DNA of 64,000 bases from Diphasiastrum complanatum (GCA_029204225.1 CM055102.1:9497456-9561455), one strand, 5' to 3'; shown: positions 33,232-45,638, numbered from the stretch's first letter. Numbers and translations: made by a program. The notes: a model not told the origin generated them from the letters alone.

Positions 33232-33882
33232 TGTGAAAGATTTCAAATCCTTAATATCCAATCTACTTGAATGATCTTTGGTTAGAAAGAGAAATACACT
33301 ACCAATTTCACCAATGTAGAAAAAATCAGCATCTACACACAATTTGAGATGCAAACACTAATAGAACTTGATCAAACTTGAATGAAATGATTATGTACTA
33401 TTGCTGTCCATACAAAACCAGCAAGCTACTGTATTTCACACGTGTGGATCCAAAAATAGCAAATATAGATCATTCTACACATAGAATTGCAAGCAATCAC
33501 CAAGATAGTGCACCAATGGATAGTAGAACCCAAGAGAACCATGTATAAGCATGAAACGAGATAGAGAAGAGAGAAGATGACTCTCTTCACGAGTTACATC
33601 CTTTTATAACAGGTCCAAACCCTATTTGGCCACTTGGCTTTCCCACCAAAATGCTAACCCTACCAATTTTGGGTCTATATTCAATGTACCCAACTTATTC
33701 AAATTGAATCTACTCAAACTCGCATTCTATCTTTCCCACACTTTCAAAAAGTGTTTATTCAAATGAAATTTAGACTAATGAACTTTGAAAAGTCAACCTC
33801 TAAGTCTAAAACAAGTTTTGGCCTCAATATGCCAAATATGAAAATATTGCAAAATGTGATGAAACTAATTGAATCTTTCACA
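33232..33882 (-). mobile_element. Copia element 1, 5' LTR
   Basis: 651-bp partner of 27871-28520 with the same TGTGAAAGATT...AATCTTTCACA ends. The full element is 27871-33882 (about 6.0 kb). The five bases flanking the two outer ends do not match, so no target duplication is visible. Confidence 0.95.
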
Positions 33883-35073
33883 TCTTGATGCTTTCACCGC
33901 TTGCATAGTCTTCATCTTCATACCTATGCGTTTCATCAAAGATCACATCTTTGATAATGTGAATCTTGTTCATTACAGGATCAAAAGTTTCGTTCTTTCA
34001 TCATAACCGATGAAGATACACTTGATTGCTTTGGCATCAAGTTTCTTTCGCTCCTTCTTTGGCACATGTACATGGGCCTTACATCCAATGACACAAAATT
34101 TGTCGATTTTTGGCTTTATTCTGGTAAATGCTTCTTCAGGAGTCACATTTGAAACCGCAACTGTAGGGCTCCTGTTTTGCAAGAACGTTGCCGCACTACA
34201 CGCTTCCGACCAAAGTGAATCGGTCAAGCCCATTTGCTTCATCATGGAGCGCGCACTTTCCATAATAGTTCTGTTTTTCCTTTCAGCTACGCCATTACTA
34301 TGCGGCATGTGTGACTGTGTGAATTGTCTTTTAATGTCGTGTTCTTTGCAAAAGTCTTCAAAATCATCAGATCTGTATTCACCCCCTCTATCAGATCTTA
34401 GCACTTTGATGCGTGCATCTAGTTGGTTCTCTACCAAAGTTTTGAACTCCTTGAAGCGAGCAAAAGCGTCAGATTTCTTCTTCAAGAAATAAATCCATGT
34501 CCTCCTAGAGTAATCATCTATGAAAGTCATAAAATAATATGCTTTCCCCAACACCATGATCTTCATTGGGCCGCACAGGTCGCTGTGAATTAGTTCCAGC
34601 TGTTTCTTAGCTCTTGCAGCTCCACCTTTCTTGAATGTCTCTCTGTGATGCTTTCCCATGATGCATCCTTCACATATTGCATGATGATCATCCTGCAATG
34701 TTGGTAACCCTATTACCATCTTCAGCTTCGCCATCAATCTCAAGCTCCCATAGTTCAAATGACCAAGTCTTTTGTGCCATAACTTGGATTGAGATGCTGT
34801 TGAGATAGCCAAACCATATTCACCTAGTTTTGCAGCATCCAATTTATAAAGGCCACAATTACTATCTCTATAACCCTTCGCCACCACTTTGTGGTTGTGG
34901 TTCGTATCCTTCATAATGCATCCATCCTTGACAAATTCAACTTTAAGATGTTGATTTGCCATTACACCAATAGAAAGCAAACTATTTTTGAGTCCAGGAA
35001 CATAAAGTACATTAGGGATGTTTTTAATTTTGCCATCAGGAAATTGCACAGGTACATTGCCCACACCCTGTAT
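33883..35073 (-). pseudogene. Copia element 2, protease end to integrase
   Basis: Continuous frame from IQGVGNVPVQFPDG through NVLYVPGLKNSLLSIG, pre-integrase HKRLGHLNYGSLRLMA with CEGCIMGKHH, and the integrase core (HSDLCGPM, VLRSDRGGEY, HSNGVAERKNRTI) to GYDERTK. A one-base frameshift then gives FDPVMNKIHIIKDVIFDETH up to the border of element 1 at 33883. RT and RNase H should follow but are absent on the far side of element 1. An in-frame TAG at about 35072 separates this frame from gag-protease. Confidence 0.92.
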
Positions 35074-36092
35074 CTAGCATTCCTCTCCATTGGCTTGAGT
35101 GACCTTATCCCCATCATGGATTGGTGAGAATTTTTCAAACCAATCACGTTTTTCGGTCATATGTCTTGTGGCGCCTGAGTCTATGAACCATCTGGCACCA
35201 TCATCAACTTGGGATGCCAATGCCGATGAGAAAACATTTGTCTCGTCATCTTCTCCTTCATCTTCGGCAATGTTTCCTTGTTGAGTCACTTTTCCCGCCT
35301 TTATGTCTGCTTTCTTCTTATAACACTCGTGTGCCCAATGACCTGGTTTGTGGCAATAGTAACATCTTCCTTTCTTCTTCTTTTTTCCTTTTGATGATGA
35401 CTCTCCTTCGTCATCATCATCCTTGGATTTCTTAGGAATCCTTTTCCATCCTTTCTGCTTGCCTTTAGCAAGCAAGGCTTGATCCTCCTGTGGGGTTTGT
35501 CTTGACTTCACCACTTCGCGACGCTGCTCTTCTTGCAACATGATTCCGTGGAAGTCTTCAAAAGTAGGAAACCTCTCCCTCGAAGCAATGCCGCTCACAA
35601 ACATCTGTAGCCCTTCCGAGACACCGCTCATTGTGGTATGTACCAATTCAATATCTCTGATTGGTTCTCCAATCGCCACAAGTTGATATCTCAGCTCCTT
35701 TGTCTTGGTGAAGAAGGATCCCACTGATTCATTTTCTTCCATCCTTAATGTGTTCAATCTCGACTTCAAGAACATGGCTCGAGCTAGATTGCAAGTTTGA
35801 AATTGCATTCTAAGAGCTTCCCAAGCTCCCCTAGCCGTCATGGCATCACTTATGTGAGTGATCACATGGTCTATCACTGAAAGATTGATCAAGGATAATG
35901 CTCTCTGTGCCTTTTTATCAAAGGCCCTTATGTCACCTGGAGTGGTATTTGGTCGGACTTCAATACCTACCACGATTTTCCACAACTCATTTTCCATCAA
36001 AATGCTCCTCTTTTGAATTTCCAGATGTTGTAGTTAGAAGCCCCATCAAGTTTGCTTGCATCGCCCAAAATTGCCTCATTGATGTTTGCCAT
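35074..36092 (-). pseudogene. Copia element 2, gag and protease start
   Basis: The likely start is the ATG at 36092 (MANINEAILGDASKLDGASN), with a small deletion-frameshift at about 36000 leading into MENELWKIVVGIE. The gag core has ARGAWEALRMQFQTCNLARA and FFTKTKELRYQLVAIGE. A Lys/Asp-rich stretch precedes the zinc knuckle CYYCHKPGHWAHEC and the protease motif RWFIDSGATRHMT. It ends at a TAG in ANGEEC*. Otherwise well preserved. Confidence 0.92.
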
Positions 36093-37330
36093 CTCCGAAC
36101 TGCTTAAAACTTCACCTGTAGCCTATAAAGTGTATGCTAGAGCCAACTGTGATGTCAGAAATCAATAGTAATGACTTGCAATTTTTAGCTTACCAGGCCA
36201 CCCGCCGCTCTTTCGCCAAATTGAAAGCCAAACTGGCGTCGTTTTCCAAAATGCTTCACGTCACCAACTCCCAACTTCCTGCCCAATGGATGGGTGAAAT
36301 CACTTCTGGCACACTTCGAACACTTTTTCCACGGCAATCACTCTGTTTTGGTGTACCGTACTTGTAGGTACAGTCAGAGTGCCCTTCGTTTGGAGGCTAT
36401 AGCCTTTCGTTTGGTCAAAATAGGCTAAAGGAGGTGAAAATAAGGGCAATTTGGGTTTTTGAACTGTTTCTTCAGTGTGAAGAAACTTCATCCTTCAAAG
36501 ACTTGGGACCCAACAATTTTTTCAGTTTGAAGATTTTTAATGAAGTTGCAATGCACTTTGCACTTCAGACCCCTTCAGACTTTTTCACTTCAATCCAACG
36601 GATCCTTTAGATCCAACGACCCACCTGTTGTGAAATAACCATCGTCGATCTGTATGAATCGAGATCGGACGGCTGTCAACGCTTTTGTGCGTTGATCAAA
36701 GTCCTTCGAAGCACTGAACACTTCGGGCCGCTAGCTAATGATTAGGACTGAACGCGCGAGAGCTCCCGCGACCTCTCCTCCTCCTCTCTGTCTCTCAACG
36801 ATGGAGTTTTCTCTCTCCTTCACGGGCTATGGCAGCTCCACATGGATCGAACTGGCTACCTTCCTCCTCCACGGCCAGTCGCGACCTCCCTACAGCTGAA
36901 TCGCGCTACCAGGGCACCCATTCACAGCCTCTCACAGCTTTTAAAACGTCCTCCTACAAGGAGATATCTCAGATTTTGTCCCTTGAAAATATATTGAGCT
37001 TTACTCAGGCTTTCCCTGAGCTTTCCTTTGCAGCTCCTAACTGACTGAGGTCGCTCTACTGTAGGTTATCTTCTGCTCCAAACCGCTCTTCAAACGGTAT
37101 TCGATTGGATTCAAACCAATCACAAACGCCAAGCAACCCTCTAGAAGAATTTTTCAGCTTCAAACTTGCTTGCTTTCTTATTCAACCAACAAATTCCCTG
37201 TCTCTGAATCTTTTTTATAGTTTTGAGCCGTTCCACGAATCTCCACAGACTCGGTTTTGTGCTTCCTAGCCAACAAACCGTTGTGAATTCGCAGCTCTCT
37301 GTCCTTGTCCAGTGATTCCAGCCACCAAGG
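36093..37330 (-). other. Long leader between primer site and gag of copia element 2
   Basis: About 1.2 kb without a supported ORF on the minus strand, longer than usual for copia leaders. It may contain an inserted or duplicated segment. Confidence 0.45.
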
Positions 37331-37342
37331 GCTCTGATACCA
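37331..37342 (-). other. Primer-binding site of copia element 2
   Basis: The minus strand reads TGGTATCAGAGC, the perfect tRNA-iMet site. The adjoining LTR end reads ...TTCTTAGCT rather than a canonical ...CA. Confidence 0.8.
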
Positions 37343-37600
37343 AGCTAAGAAAACACAATTGAAAAACACCCGACCGGATCAATCACCACAACACAACGTC
37401 AAGTGCAACAAGAATTTAGAATTGCTCTCTTCAAACTGTATATTCAACCACTTTGTAAGTACAAAGATGAGTTCCTTAAAAACACTCAAAGGGCTCGTAA
37501 AAGAAAGATGGCCCGATAACTCTAGAACTAAGCACACGTGGTGCCGTCGAAATAAGAAAGCACTGTATAAGTTGATCATTGCTATTTTAACTATCCCTTG
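37343..37600 (-). mobile_element. Presumed 5' LTR remnant of copia element 2
   Basis: It lies beyond the primer site where the LTR should be, but no second copy exists in the window to define its limits. Confidence 0.4.
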
Positions 37601-37829
37601 TCGGCATCATGGACATTATCCATTCTGATATTGGTCTTCTGCAATACAAGAACTGCTCCACGAGGTCAGTTTTGGATTCTTGTATTTTCTTCTATGATTC
37701 ATTTTACACACCATCCAGTTTAGGTGGAAAATTAGAGGCGATATCATTACCCTCTTTCTCAAGCGAAGAATGGATTCCTCCAGATTCCACCATAGCAGAG
37801 AGCTTCCGACCAAGGTTTTTTATGGACAT

Positions 37830-40550
37830 TCAAAACTGTATGAAATGTAGCACAAGTTCAAAAAACAATAGATTGCACTGGTTTTTGCCTATTGCAATTT
37901 TTGTTGATTTTTTAGCATCTGGAGGTTGCACCATGTACCAATCCAAGAATGATTTAACATTCCAGATTACATACCATCCGCAGCTGAAAGCATTGTCTTG
38001 TTGCGAAGACTGAGAAATCACAACGAAAAATTGTTAAATTATAATTCAATATAATTTTCTAAACTACATGCCATCATGCAAATAAAATATGTAAAAAGAT
38101 TCTTTTCACCTTTGCATCAATGACCTCTATGTTGGTATTTACAACCAGCCCATCCGGCCTGGGCAATAGCTGCACCATCCTTTTGTACATGGATTTAACC
38201 ATGGAATGGGTGGCATGCAAAGAATTCAGTGTGATGCACACAGGTGTGCAGCTTCCAATCGAATTAGGAACGTTTTCTTTTTTCCCTAAGAGTCTGTCAC
38301 TTTTTTCAATTGTGACATTCCCTTTATGTAGTCCTGCATTTGATAGAACTATTTTCAACCTCCTAATTGCTGCTTTAGCCATTGACTCTGATTTATGATT
38401 CCATGCTAGTAGAATATGCAGGTAAATTAGTTTTTCAATAATATGAACCTCAGCATGCAATGTGCATATGTGAACATATTTTAATGGAATTGGCAGAACA
38501 CTTTTCATATTTGGATCTTCAGCTTTTCGTGTTGGGCCAATGTTTGTTGATCGTCCCAAATTCATATTGTAGCAATCCTTCATGCAATAAAGACATGGAT
38601 GCTTTGATGTTGCCCCATGAGAGACATCATACATACATTTTAATGTTTTCAAATCCCCTGGAAGGTGCCATTGAATTTGAAAGCTTCCATGGTTTTCGAC
38701 TGTAAATTTCTCACTCTCCCAAATCTCTTTATAATCTCGCCATAATTTGTTCTTAAAAATATCCATGATAGTATTTTATGGTCCTCTTTCAAGACTTGTA
38801 GAGAAACAAGTAATGCATGACATGTCAATAAAAACTGGCAAGGTATTAATTGTTAATATAGATATTCTGAATGAAAATTGAAAGGTATGTCTGGAATGCC
38901 GCCAACCACCATATGTGATTTCCGATTGAACACTAAACGTTCGATCATCTGTATCTGAAATTTTGTTCATCAAAGTGACACTCACACGTTCCAACTTCTG
39001 ACCCTTGATGATTTCAGATTCATCCAATTGTATTACAATAATGATCTTTCCATTTACTTGATGTTCGTCTAGTTTATAGGATCGAATAATGTATTTTAGA
39101 ACATTTTCAATATCAAGGGAAATATTATTGCAATCGTTGTAATTAAGCTCACCATATTCTGATTTGTATAATTCAGTTATATGAAGTGGTTGGCCAACTA
39201 CTTTGAACATTCCGTCATAATAAAAATTTCTAGCTAATCTTACCCAATATGGACACGGAAGATTAATTTTCTTCACCATCACTTGGGGAAAAGCTTCTTT
39301 AACTATTCTAAAAAAAAGTAGAATAAGCATTTCTGCTAATTCTAGATTACATCACATGCACCTTGTATCACATTCGCATCCAAGTATGATTGAACCTTAA
39401 TCAAAACAGTCTCTACAATTTTATTTTTCATTTTTTCAAACCGAGCATTTTTTATAATTTCCTTTGCTGACTTTCTTGGTAAAACATGACTTAAAGATGA
39501 TCCAATGCATGAACAATCTATTAAATAGTTCTTTGCCACCAAACATGATCTGCAACAAACATATGAAACTCAAATTGTGTTTAGTAAATAAATAATCCAT
39601 GTTATCAAGTGCAAATCAAACTTAAATGACATATACAAATCAAATAAATAGTTTAGATGACAACATACTTGAATGCTCAGATTATTTTTTTTTTATTGCC
39701 ACTATGTGTAGATAGGTCATCAATATTTGTCATCGGTACTCTCTTTATTTTCCTCTTCATCATTGCCTTATTGATAACTTTTAGATCAACAGCAGATTTT
39801 AAACTCTCGGATCGCAACTTTTCCATGGATTCTAACATTTCTTGGTTTGATCCTCGAAGAGTAGTGACAGTTGCATTCAACTCTGACATAGCATTCTTGA
39901 GTGCATCGTTTTCAGCACTAGTGTGTTGCACATAATGAAGCAATTGTTGATTTGCACGTTGCAATTGTTGATTAGCAAACTATAATTGTTGATTCAGATA
40001 AGATATGTTAAGCATTCCAATATCACGCAACCTTTGACAATATCCAAGTAATCTGCTATTTCCTTCACATACATATATGAGAAGATGAGTTACGGACTTA
40101 AAATCTGGACACAAATTGGTAGCTGGATCATTAGGATAAATTGATGCATCCACCCACAAATCTATATTCATATGATTATTCATTCTCAATTCTCTAACTA
40201 TTGCTGCGACATTCTCTACAACTTTCGCATTTTTCTTAATAATTGGAGTGCATTCCATCGGAAGAGCAACATGCAAATGGAACATTGCCATTGTTAAAGC
40301 TACAATCATGTAAATGAATCTACCTACAGTAAATCAATATCAATAGATCTAGCATTCCTTACTTTTGTAATGTCTATGTCGCATTGAAAAATCGTCCCAC
40401 TATAAGCATACAATGATTTCAAAAGTTTTGCCTCTCCCGCTTCAGTTTTTGCATTGAGCACACCAAGATTTTCAGTCTTAAAGCTCCAGTCCCGAATTTT
40501 AAAACGAACATGAAGAGAAGTTATTACCTTCCATGCTAAACTAACTATTG
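37830..40550 (-). pseudogene. Multi-exon DNA-transposon gene: coiled coil, transposase-like module, Ulp1-type Cys box
   Basis: Minus-strand blocks with splice-like borders. About 40530-40363 (KTENLGVLNAKTEAGEAKLL) ends at AAAA|GTAAGG. The next block, 40323-39670, has MECTPIIKKNAKVVENVA and a repeated NQQL coiled coil with one TAG. Then 39549-39362, opening after TTGTTGCAG. Block 39307-38074 holds IVIQLDESEIIKGQK, HLPGDLKTLKCMYDVSHGA, HPCLYCMKD and IPLKYVHICTLHAEVHIIEKL, resembling an uncharacterised transposase-like family with a GDLK...PC.YC...IPL..V...LH signature. After GATGCAAAG|GTG, the 38021-37830 block has SSQQDNAFSCGWYVIWNVKSF, the Q...CG end of Ulp1/C48 proteases. Family assignment is inference. 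No terminal repeats found. Confidence 0.55.
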
Positions 40551-41134
40551 TCTGAAGTTAACCATACTAGTTAAACGTCGGGCAAGGCCGAAAACTCGAA
40601 AAACGACGACCAGAAGTTACCGGTTTGCATTCTCTCTCTACGTAGCCTCTCTCTAAAGTGAAATTTCTTAAAGGGCCCATTTTGAGCCCATATTTCCCCT
40701 AATGAAAATTCATTAAGGGTTGCTTGCATGGTGTATATGCACCTCAATGTTGGAGTTTAATCTTACTCCTACTCACGTAATTCCATCTTCCCGGCCCCTG
40801 AACCCCTTGTTTCTCTGGGGGCTACCGCCCCTCGAACCCCTTGAGCATTTATTGAAAACCAGAGCAAATAACAACCAAATAACTATTGAAAATAAGATCT
40901 ATTTGTGCCCCATCTATTGCACTTCTGAGAGGCAAAACGCTGGTTGACCATTGATCCCCTAAAAAAGTTCTACCCATAAGCTATTTTTTAGAAAAAAAAA
41001 AATTAACGATTCTGGGTATAGAAATGAGTTTCTCATAAACATGGTTTTAGAAATGCATTTGGGCATCTATGCAATAGATCAAAATAAGGTAGACATCAAC
41101 AAAATAGATAATAGTTACTACTGAAAGATGCATT
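40551..41134. other. Spacer between the transposon gene and the gypsy element
   Basis: Contains two related C/T-rich blocks (CCCCTGAACCCCTTG and CCCCTCGAACCCCTTG, 40795-40845). No gene or LTR end recognised. Confidence 0.4.
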
Positions 41135-41704
41135 TTGAACCAGTTTAGAGAAATTGGTTACTCATCCAGAATTCTTGGACGACTCAATAATGTGCAGAAG
41201 AAGAGTAAAAAATCTCTTCGAAGGTACAAACAAAAAGTAAAGAATCTAATTGGAAAGCTAACTGGTGTATACCTTGTCGAGATGCAGATTGAGAGGTTTT
41301 TAACAGGTTTACCACTGAAAATTGATCGATACTATAGACAAGGAGATATGACTTCTTTATCAACAGTCATAGCGAGTGCTGAGAACTATGAGAGTTCCAA
41401 GTTAGCACGTAAAAACTATTCTACTAGACGAACTCGAATGTCTAAGCATGACTCTAGTGGCAGTGAAGACGAATCTAAATTTGAATCCAGTTCAAGTTCT
41501 TCTAGTTCCAAGTCTGATTTCAGTGACTCATCAGACACAGAAGTTGATGATACAGATCGAAGGAAGAAACGAAAGTCCAAACGAAAAGAAGATAACAAAA
41601 CTAGTGAGGATAAGTCTGCGACCTCTAAAGCTAGAAAACTTTGGAAGAGTAATATGACTGATCTTAATAAGAAGTTCAACAATTTGAAAGTTCAAATCTC
41701 ATAA
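41135..41704 (+). pseudogene. Ty3/gypsy gag, N-terminal part (truncated)
   Basis: Contains the retrotransposon gag core (SLRRYKQKVKNLIGKLTG, IERFLTGLPLKIDRYY) followed by an acidic Ser-rich and a basic stretch. The 5' part of gag and any 5' LTR are missing upstream. The frame stops at 41704, shortly before an LTR-derived insertion, and gag resumes at about 42110. Confidence 0.75.
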
Positions 41705-41761
41705 GTTGCAAAAGACTGAAAGCTTCTTCTTCAAACTTAGAACTATGGTGTACAAAATGCG

Positions 41762-42101
41762 TGATACCACATATTTGTATATTTACTTCAAAATAGTGAT
41801 ATATACTTGAAAATGAGGATATGTGCTGGACAAATATATATTATGAAGAGGCCTACATCATTTTTTGGATATAATTACTAAAGGACTTGTCTTTTACTTA
41901 AGGACAAGACCTCCTGAAATGAAACGATGCCTGGAATACGAAGCGACTAGATTCGTATCGTCACATTGAACCATCAATTGTACAATTTACTTGTAAGTAA
42001 CTTATATGTTAACTAGAATTTGTAAATGGAGCGACGCACTAGGTTTTTCAAATGGTGTGTTTGTTTGCTTTGTAGGCTATAAATACAGACACACTTCATT
42101 C
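41762..42101 (+). mobile_element. U3-only LTR piece inside gag
   Basis: Starts TGATACCACATATTTG and matches 48338-48720 of the right LTR (CTGGACAAATATATATTATG, GAAACGATGCCTGGAA, AGCGACGCAC, TTTGCTTGCTTTGTAGG), then stops about 15-20 bases past the TATA box CTATAAATA (42078). The remaining LTR is absent and gag coding sequence follows. Confidence 0.85.
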
Positions 42102-42109
42102 GTATGTCA

Positions 42110-43005
42110 AAGATCCTTCTCAGGAAGTGCTTTTTATATTTCAAGATGATGTGACTACCAATTATGTTCAAGGTCCTATAGCGCCATTCCAACAAGGCAA
42201 ACCAAAGTTTGCACCAAAGAGACACAACCCACCAGAATTTGTTGGTGCTTCTAGTTCGAATAAACCTGTTTCGGAAAACTGTTATAATTGTGGTGAACCA
42301 GGACATTTTTCGCATGATTATCCACAGCCACGAAAATCGATTGGATTTATACCTATATGTTCAAACTGTAAAGAACTTGGCCACAAGTATTTGGATTGTC
42401 CACAACCGCTGAAGCCATGTCCAAACCACCAGTATGTTGCTACACCTGCTGCTACTGCTAATACGAAATTAAAATATTCGGTTGATGCTATTGTGCAGAA
42501 GGTTGATATCATTGAAGCCAAACAGTCAAAGATAGTTGACCATTCTTGGCCGAGTGATGTCGAGAAGTTATTCAAGGTAACTACAAGACGCAAAAGTTCC
42601 TCGAAACCTAACACAAAAGTATCTTCAAAGAAGCGAAGAAAGTCCTCAAAGAAGAAATCTTCGAACAAGTCTATAACGAAAGAAGATCTCAAAGCTGATC
42701 CTGATTATGATCGTGATGCAGCCAAGTTGTTCTCGAAGGATATTTCTACAGAAGCGAAAGAAATTATCAATTCTGAATTACATATAGCTGCTGCAGAGAA
42801 GAAAGTCACCTTTGAGGAAGGGGACGTGGAAATCATGAAGACAAAACTTTCGGAGGCCACTATTGATAAGCCTATCTCGAAAGCGAAGACGAAAGACTAT
42901 GATATAGTAACTGATATTGGTTCTCTTCATCCTAATATAACTTTTGACAATTGTTGGCAGATACAATTACTACTGCAAGCAGTTAAAAGGTCTTTCTGCT
43001 CCTAA
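42110..43005 (+). pseudogene. Ty3/gypsy gag, nucleocapsid part with two zinc knuckles
   Basis: Reads DPSQEVLFIFQDDVTT and a Pro/Lys-rich stretch. A first knuckle, CYNCGEPGHFSHDY, has lost its last Cys to Tyr; a second, CSNCKELGHKYLDC, is complete. A very basic Ser/Lys segment follows. It is the continuation of the gag interrupted by the LTR piece. Confidence 0.8.
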
Positions 43006-43059
43006 GAAGAAGAAACGAATTTCTCTGCTAGATGTTGGCATATTATCTATTGATCTAGG

Positions 43060-43571
43060 AGACTTGGCGCACCAAAAATTGATGTCACAATTTCCGGATG
43101 TTTAATCGAAAAAGTGCTGATTGACTCACATTCGAGTGCCAACATAATGACTGAAAACACTGCTCATGCCTTGGGTTTGACTAATATTCAACCAACCCAA
43201 AGAAATATCAAATTGACCGATTCAACATGAAGAAAGCCTGTTGGTGAAAAGACGTGACTGTATACATTCAAGCCAAGTCTTTTACGATGAACTTTATTGT
43301 TATCAAATCACTTGGTTTGTCATCTTACTCTGTTTTGATTGGACGACCTTGGCTTTATCAGGCTAATGCAAGTGTTCACTGGAAGTCTAGAGAACTGAGA
43401 TTCCAAACTGACGAGAAAAATAATCATCATGATAAGCCAGAAGAACAGATTATTTCCTGGAGTCATGACAGATACGAAGGCGAAACTCTTGTGTCCGCGA
43501 CACCAATTTTACTTCAAAAGATTCTTCTTATCATCTTAATATATTCTCTAATGCATCAAACATCGAAGTAA
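43060..43571 (+). pseudogene. Gypsy aspartic protease region
   Basis: KIDVTISGCLIEKVLIDSHS aligns with the usual V.I.G..V..VLIDSGSS; the catalytic DSG reads DSH. After stops it continues FIVIKSLGLSSYSVLIGRPW, the conserved L.GRPW box downstream of the protease in this lineage. The active-site Gly change and stops mark it as inactive. Confidence 0.75.
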
Positions 43572-43852
43572 ATTATTTCGAATGCTACAAGAATAATGAT
43601 TCATCGGATGACAAAGAAGAATTCTTCGATGTATGCAATGCAGATGTTGATGTAACTGAATCAAAAGCTGCAGACCAGATGTAGATGATGACGATACAGA
43701 TGAAGAATTTGACGAATCCGAACAAGAATTTGGTAATAAAGACCAGGCTGACAACAAGAATAAATCTATATAGTCAACCATACGCGAAATTCATGGCCAT
43801 ACACAGGCCAGTATGACGGAATGTATAATTCTGTCATAATCTACAAAGCTAA

Positions 43853-44716
43853 TTGAACTTGCACCTGGAAAATTTGTGCATGTTTCTAAGTCCCTTGGAG
43901 AGAGAATTAGTAGAATTTACCGAGTTGTTGAAAGAGTACCAAGATGTATTTGCATGGTTGCTCAAAGATTTAAAGGGAATACCTGCTGAATTTGACGAGC
44001 ACCGCATTGATCTTAAAGAAGATGTTGTACATGTTCGACAGAGACAATATCGTCTCAATCCAAAGTACTCTCTGATGGTAAAAGATGAACTCAACAAGCA
44101 CCTTAAGACATGTATTATCTATCTCGTCTTAAATAGTGAATGGGTATCTCCCATTGTTGTAATTCCAAAGAAGAAGACTGGCAAGATTCGAATTTGCTAG
44201 GATTTTAGGAAGTTGAATGCTGCTACAAAGAAAGATCACTATCCATTACCCTTCACAAATTCCATTCTAGACCAAGTCACTGGGCAAGAACATTACAGTT
44301 TCTATGGTGGCTTCTCTAGCTACAATCAAGTTGGAGTAAGAAAGGAAAATCGACCGAAGACCACTTTTACTAATGATTGGGGCACTTATGCCTACAATAA
44401 AATGCCCTTTGGTCTTTGTAATGCACCAGCTACTTTCTAGAGAATTATGATGCTAATTTTCGCTACCTTTCTAAGAACGTTTCTTGAAATTTTCATTGAT
44501 GATTTCTGTGTTTACAGTAATATCAAGACTCATATACAGAAACTGAAGCTTACATTGCAGAGGTGTCGAGACACTTGTTTGTCACTTCACCCTGAAAAAT
44601 ACTTTTTCGTTATGAGAGAAGGTATACTTCTAGGCCATAGAATATCCAGCAGAGGAATTGAAGTCAACAAAGATAAAGTCGAAGTCATATCTGTTGATAC
44701 CAACGAATCTACGTGA
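43853..44716 (+). pseudogene. Gypsy reverse transcriptase (Tat/Athila-like)
   Basis: Ordered RT motifs: YQDVFAWLLKDLKGIPAEF, SEWVSPIVVIPKKKTGKIRI, a TAG, DFRKLNAATKKDHYPLPF, KMPFGLCNAPATF, another TAG where Gln is usual, then IFIDDFCVYSN (catalytic F.DDF.V form) and ILLGHRISSRGIEVNKDKVE. The IDDF.VYS and SRGIEVDKAKV forms are typical of non-chromodomain plant gypsy lineages (Tat/Athila). Two TAG codons and a later frameshift make it defective. Confidence 0.88.
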
Positions 44717-45620
44717 ACGAAGAGGTTTCTTAGGACATGTTGGTTATTATCGAAGATTTATCCAAAATCATGCCTATATTGCTTGCAACTCTTATACAAT
44801 TACTTAGGAAATATGTTGCTTATACTTGGACGGCAGCTCAACAAAAAGCATTCGAAGAACTTAAGCACAGATTGATTAATGCTCCAATTTTGAGACCACC
44901 TAACTGGACGAAACTATTTCATTGTTATGTTGATGCGTCAACATTTTCTATTGGTGTTTGTCTGAGCCAAAAGGACGAACAGAAGAAAGACCATCCAATA
45001 TACTATGCTAGTCGTTAGCTTAGTTCCTCAGAGAAAAATTATTCGGCAACAGAAAGGGAAGCACTTGGTGCAGATCTTCCACTTGCACCATCTGAAAAGT
45101 GGAAGATTGATTTTGTGGGTCCAATAAAGCTAGTTACTCGACACACTAAGTGTCGATATATTTTGGTTGCGACGAATTATGCAACGAAGAATGTTAAAGC
45201 GGAAGCAATGAAACGAAACGATGCAAAAAACTGTCGTCGCTTTTCTGTTCAAATCTATTATTACACGTTATGGTTGTCCTCTTGAGTTAGTCAGTGATCG
45301 TGGTACCTATTTTCTTAATGATACGTTTCGAATATTGACTACTTATTTCCTGATCAAACATAGAAAATCAACCCCGTATAATCCAAAGCCAATGGATTAA
45401 CTGAAAGAGTGAATGGAATACTATGCAAGATCCTGAATAAGATCACAGTTGCACATGCTACAGATTGAGGTCAAAAGCTACCTTCAGTGCTCTGGGCATA
45501 TCGAAACACGGAGAAGATCACAATGAAACAGAGAGCAATTGAGCAATTGAGCAAGCAAGCACCAATGCAGCTATCAACTGGAAAATCTGTGCATCCATCC
45601 GGCTTGTTTCAATTCAGTCC
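44717..45620 (+). pseudogene. Gypsy RNase H joined to integrase by deletion
   Basis: RNase H begins WTAAQQKAFEELKHRLINAP, then YVDASTFSIGVCLSQKD and YYASR, and reaches NYSATEREALGA. It jumps directly to LPLAPSEKWKIDFVGPIKLV, an integrase core, so the rest of RNase H and the zinc-binding integrase N-terminus are deleted. Later pieces PLELVSDRGTYF and TPYNPKANGLTERVNGIL carry the second Asp and the Glu of the integrase triad, in shifted frames. Confidence 0.82.
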
Positions 45621-45638
45621 TTACTGGATCATTGCAGG

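Noticed and set aside
41416-41682. Minus-strand Ser/Leu-rich frame opposite gag
   Set aside because: Shadow of the acidic Ser-rich gag segment on the plus strand.
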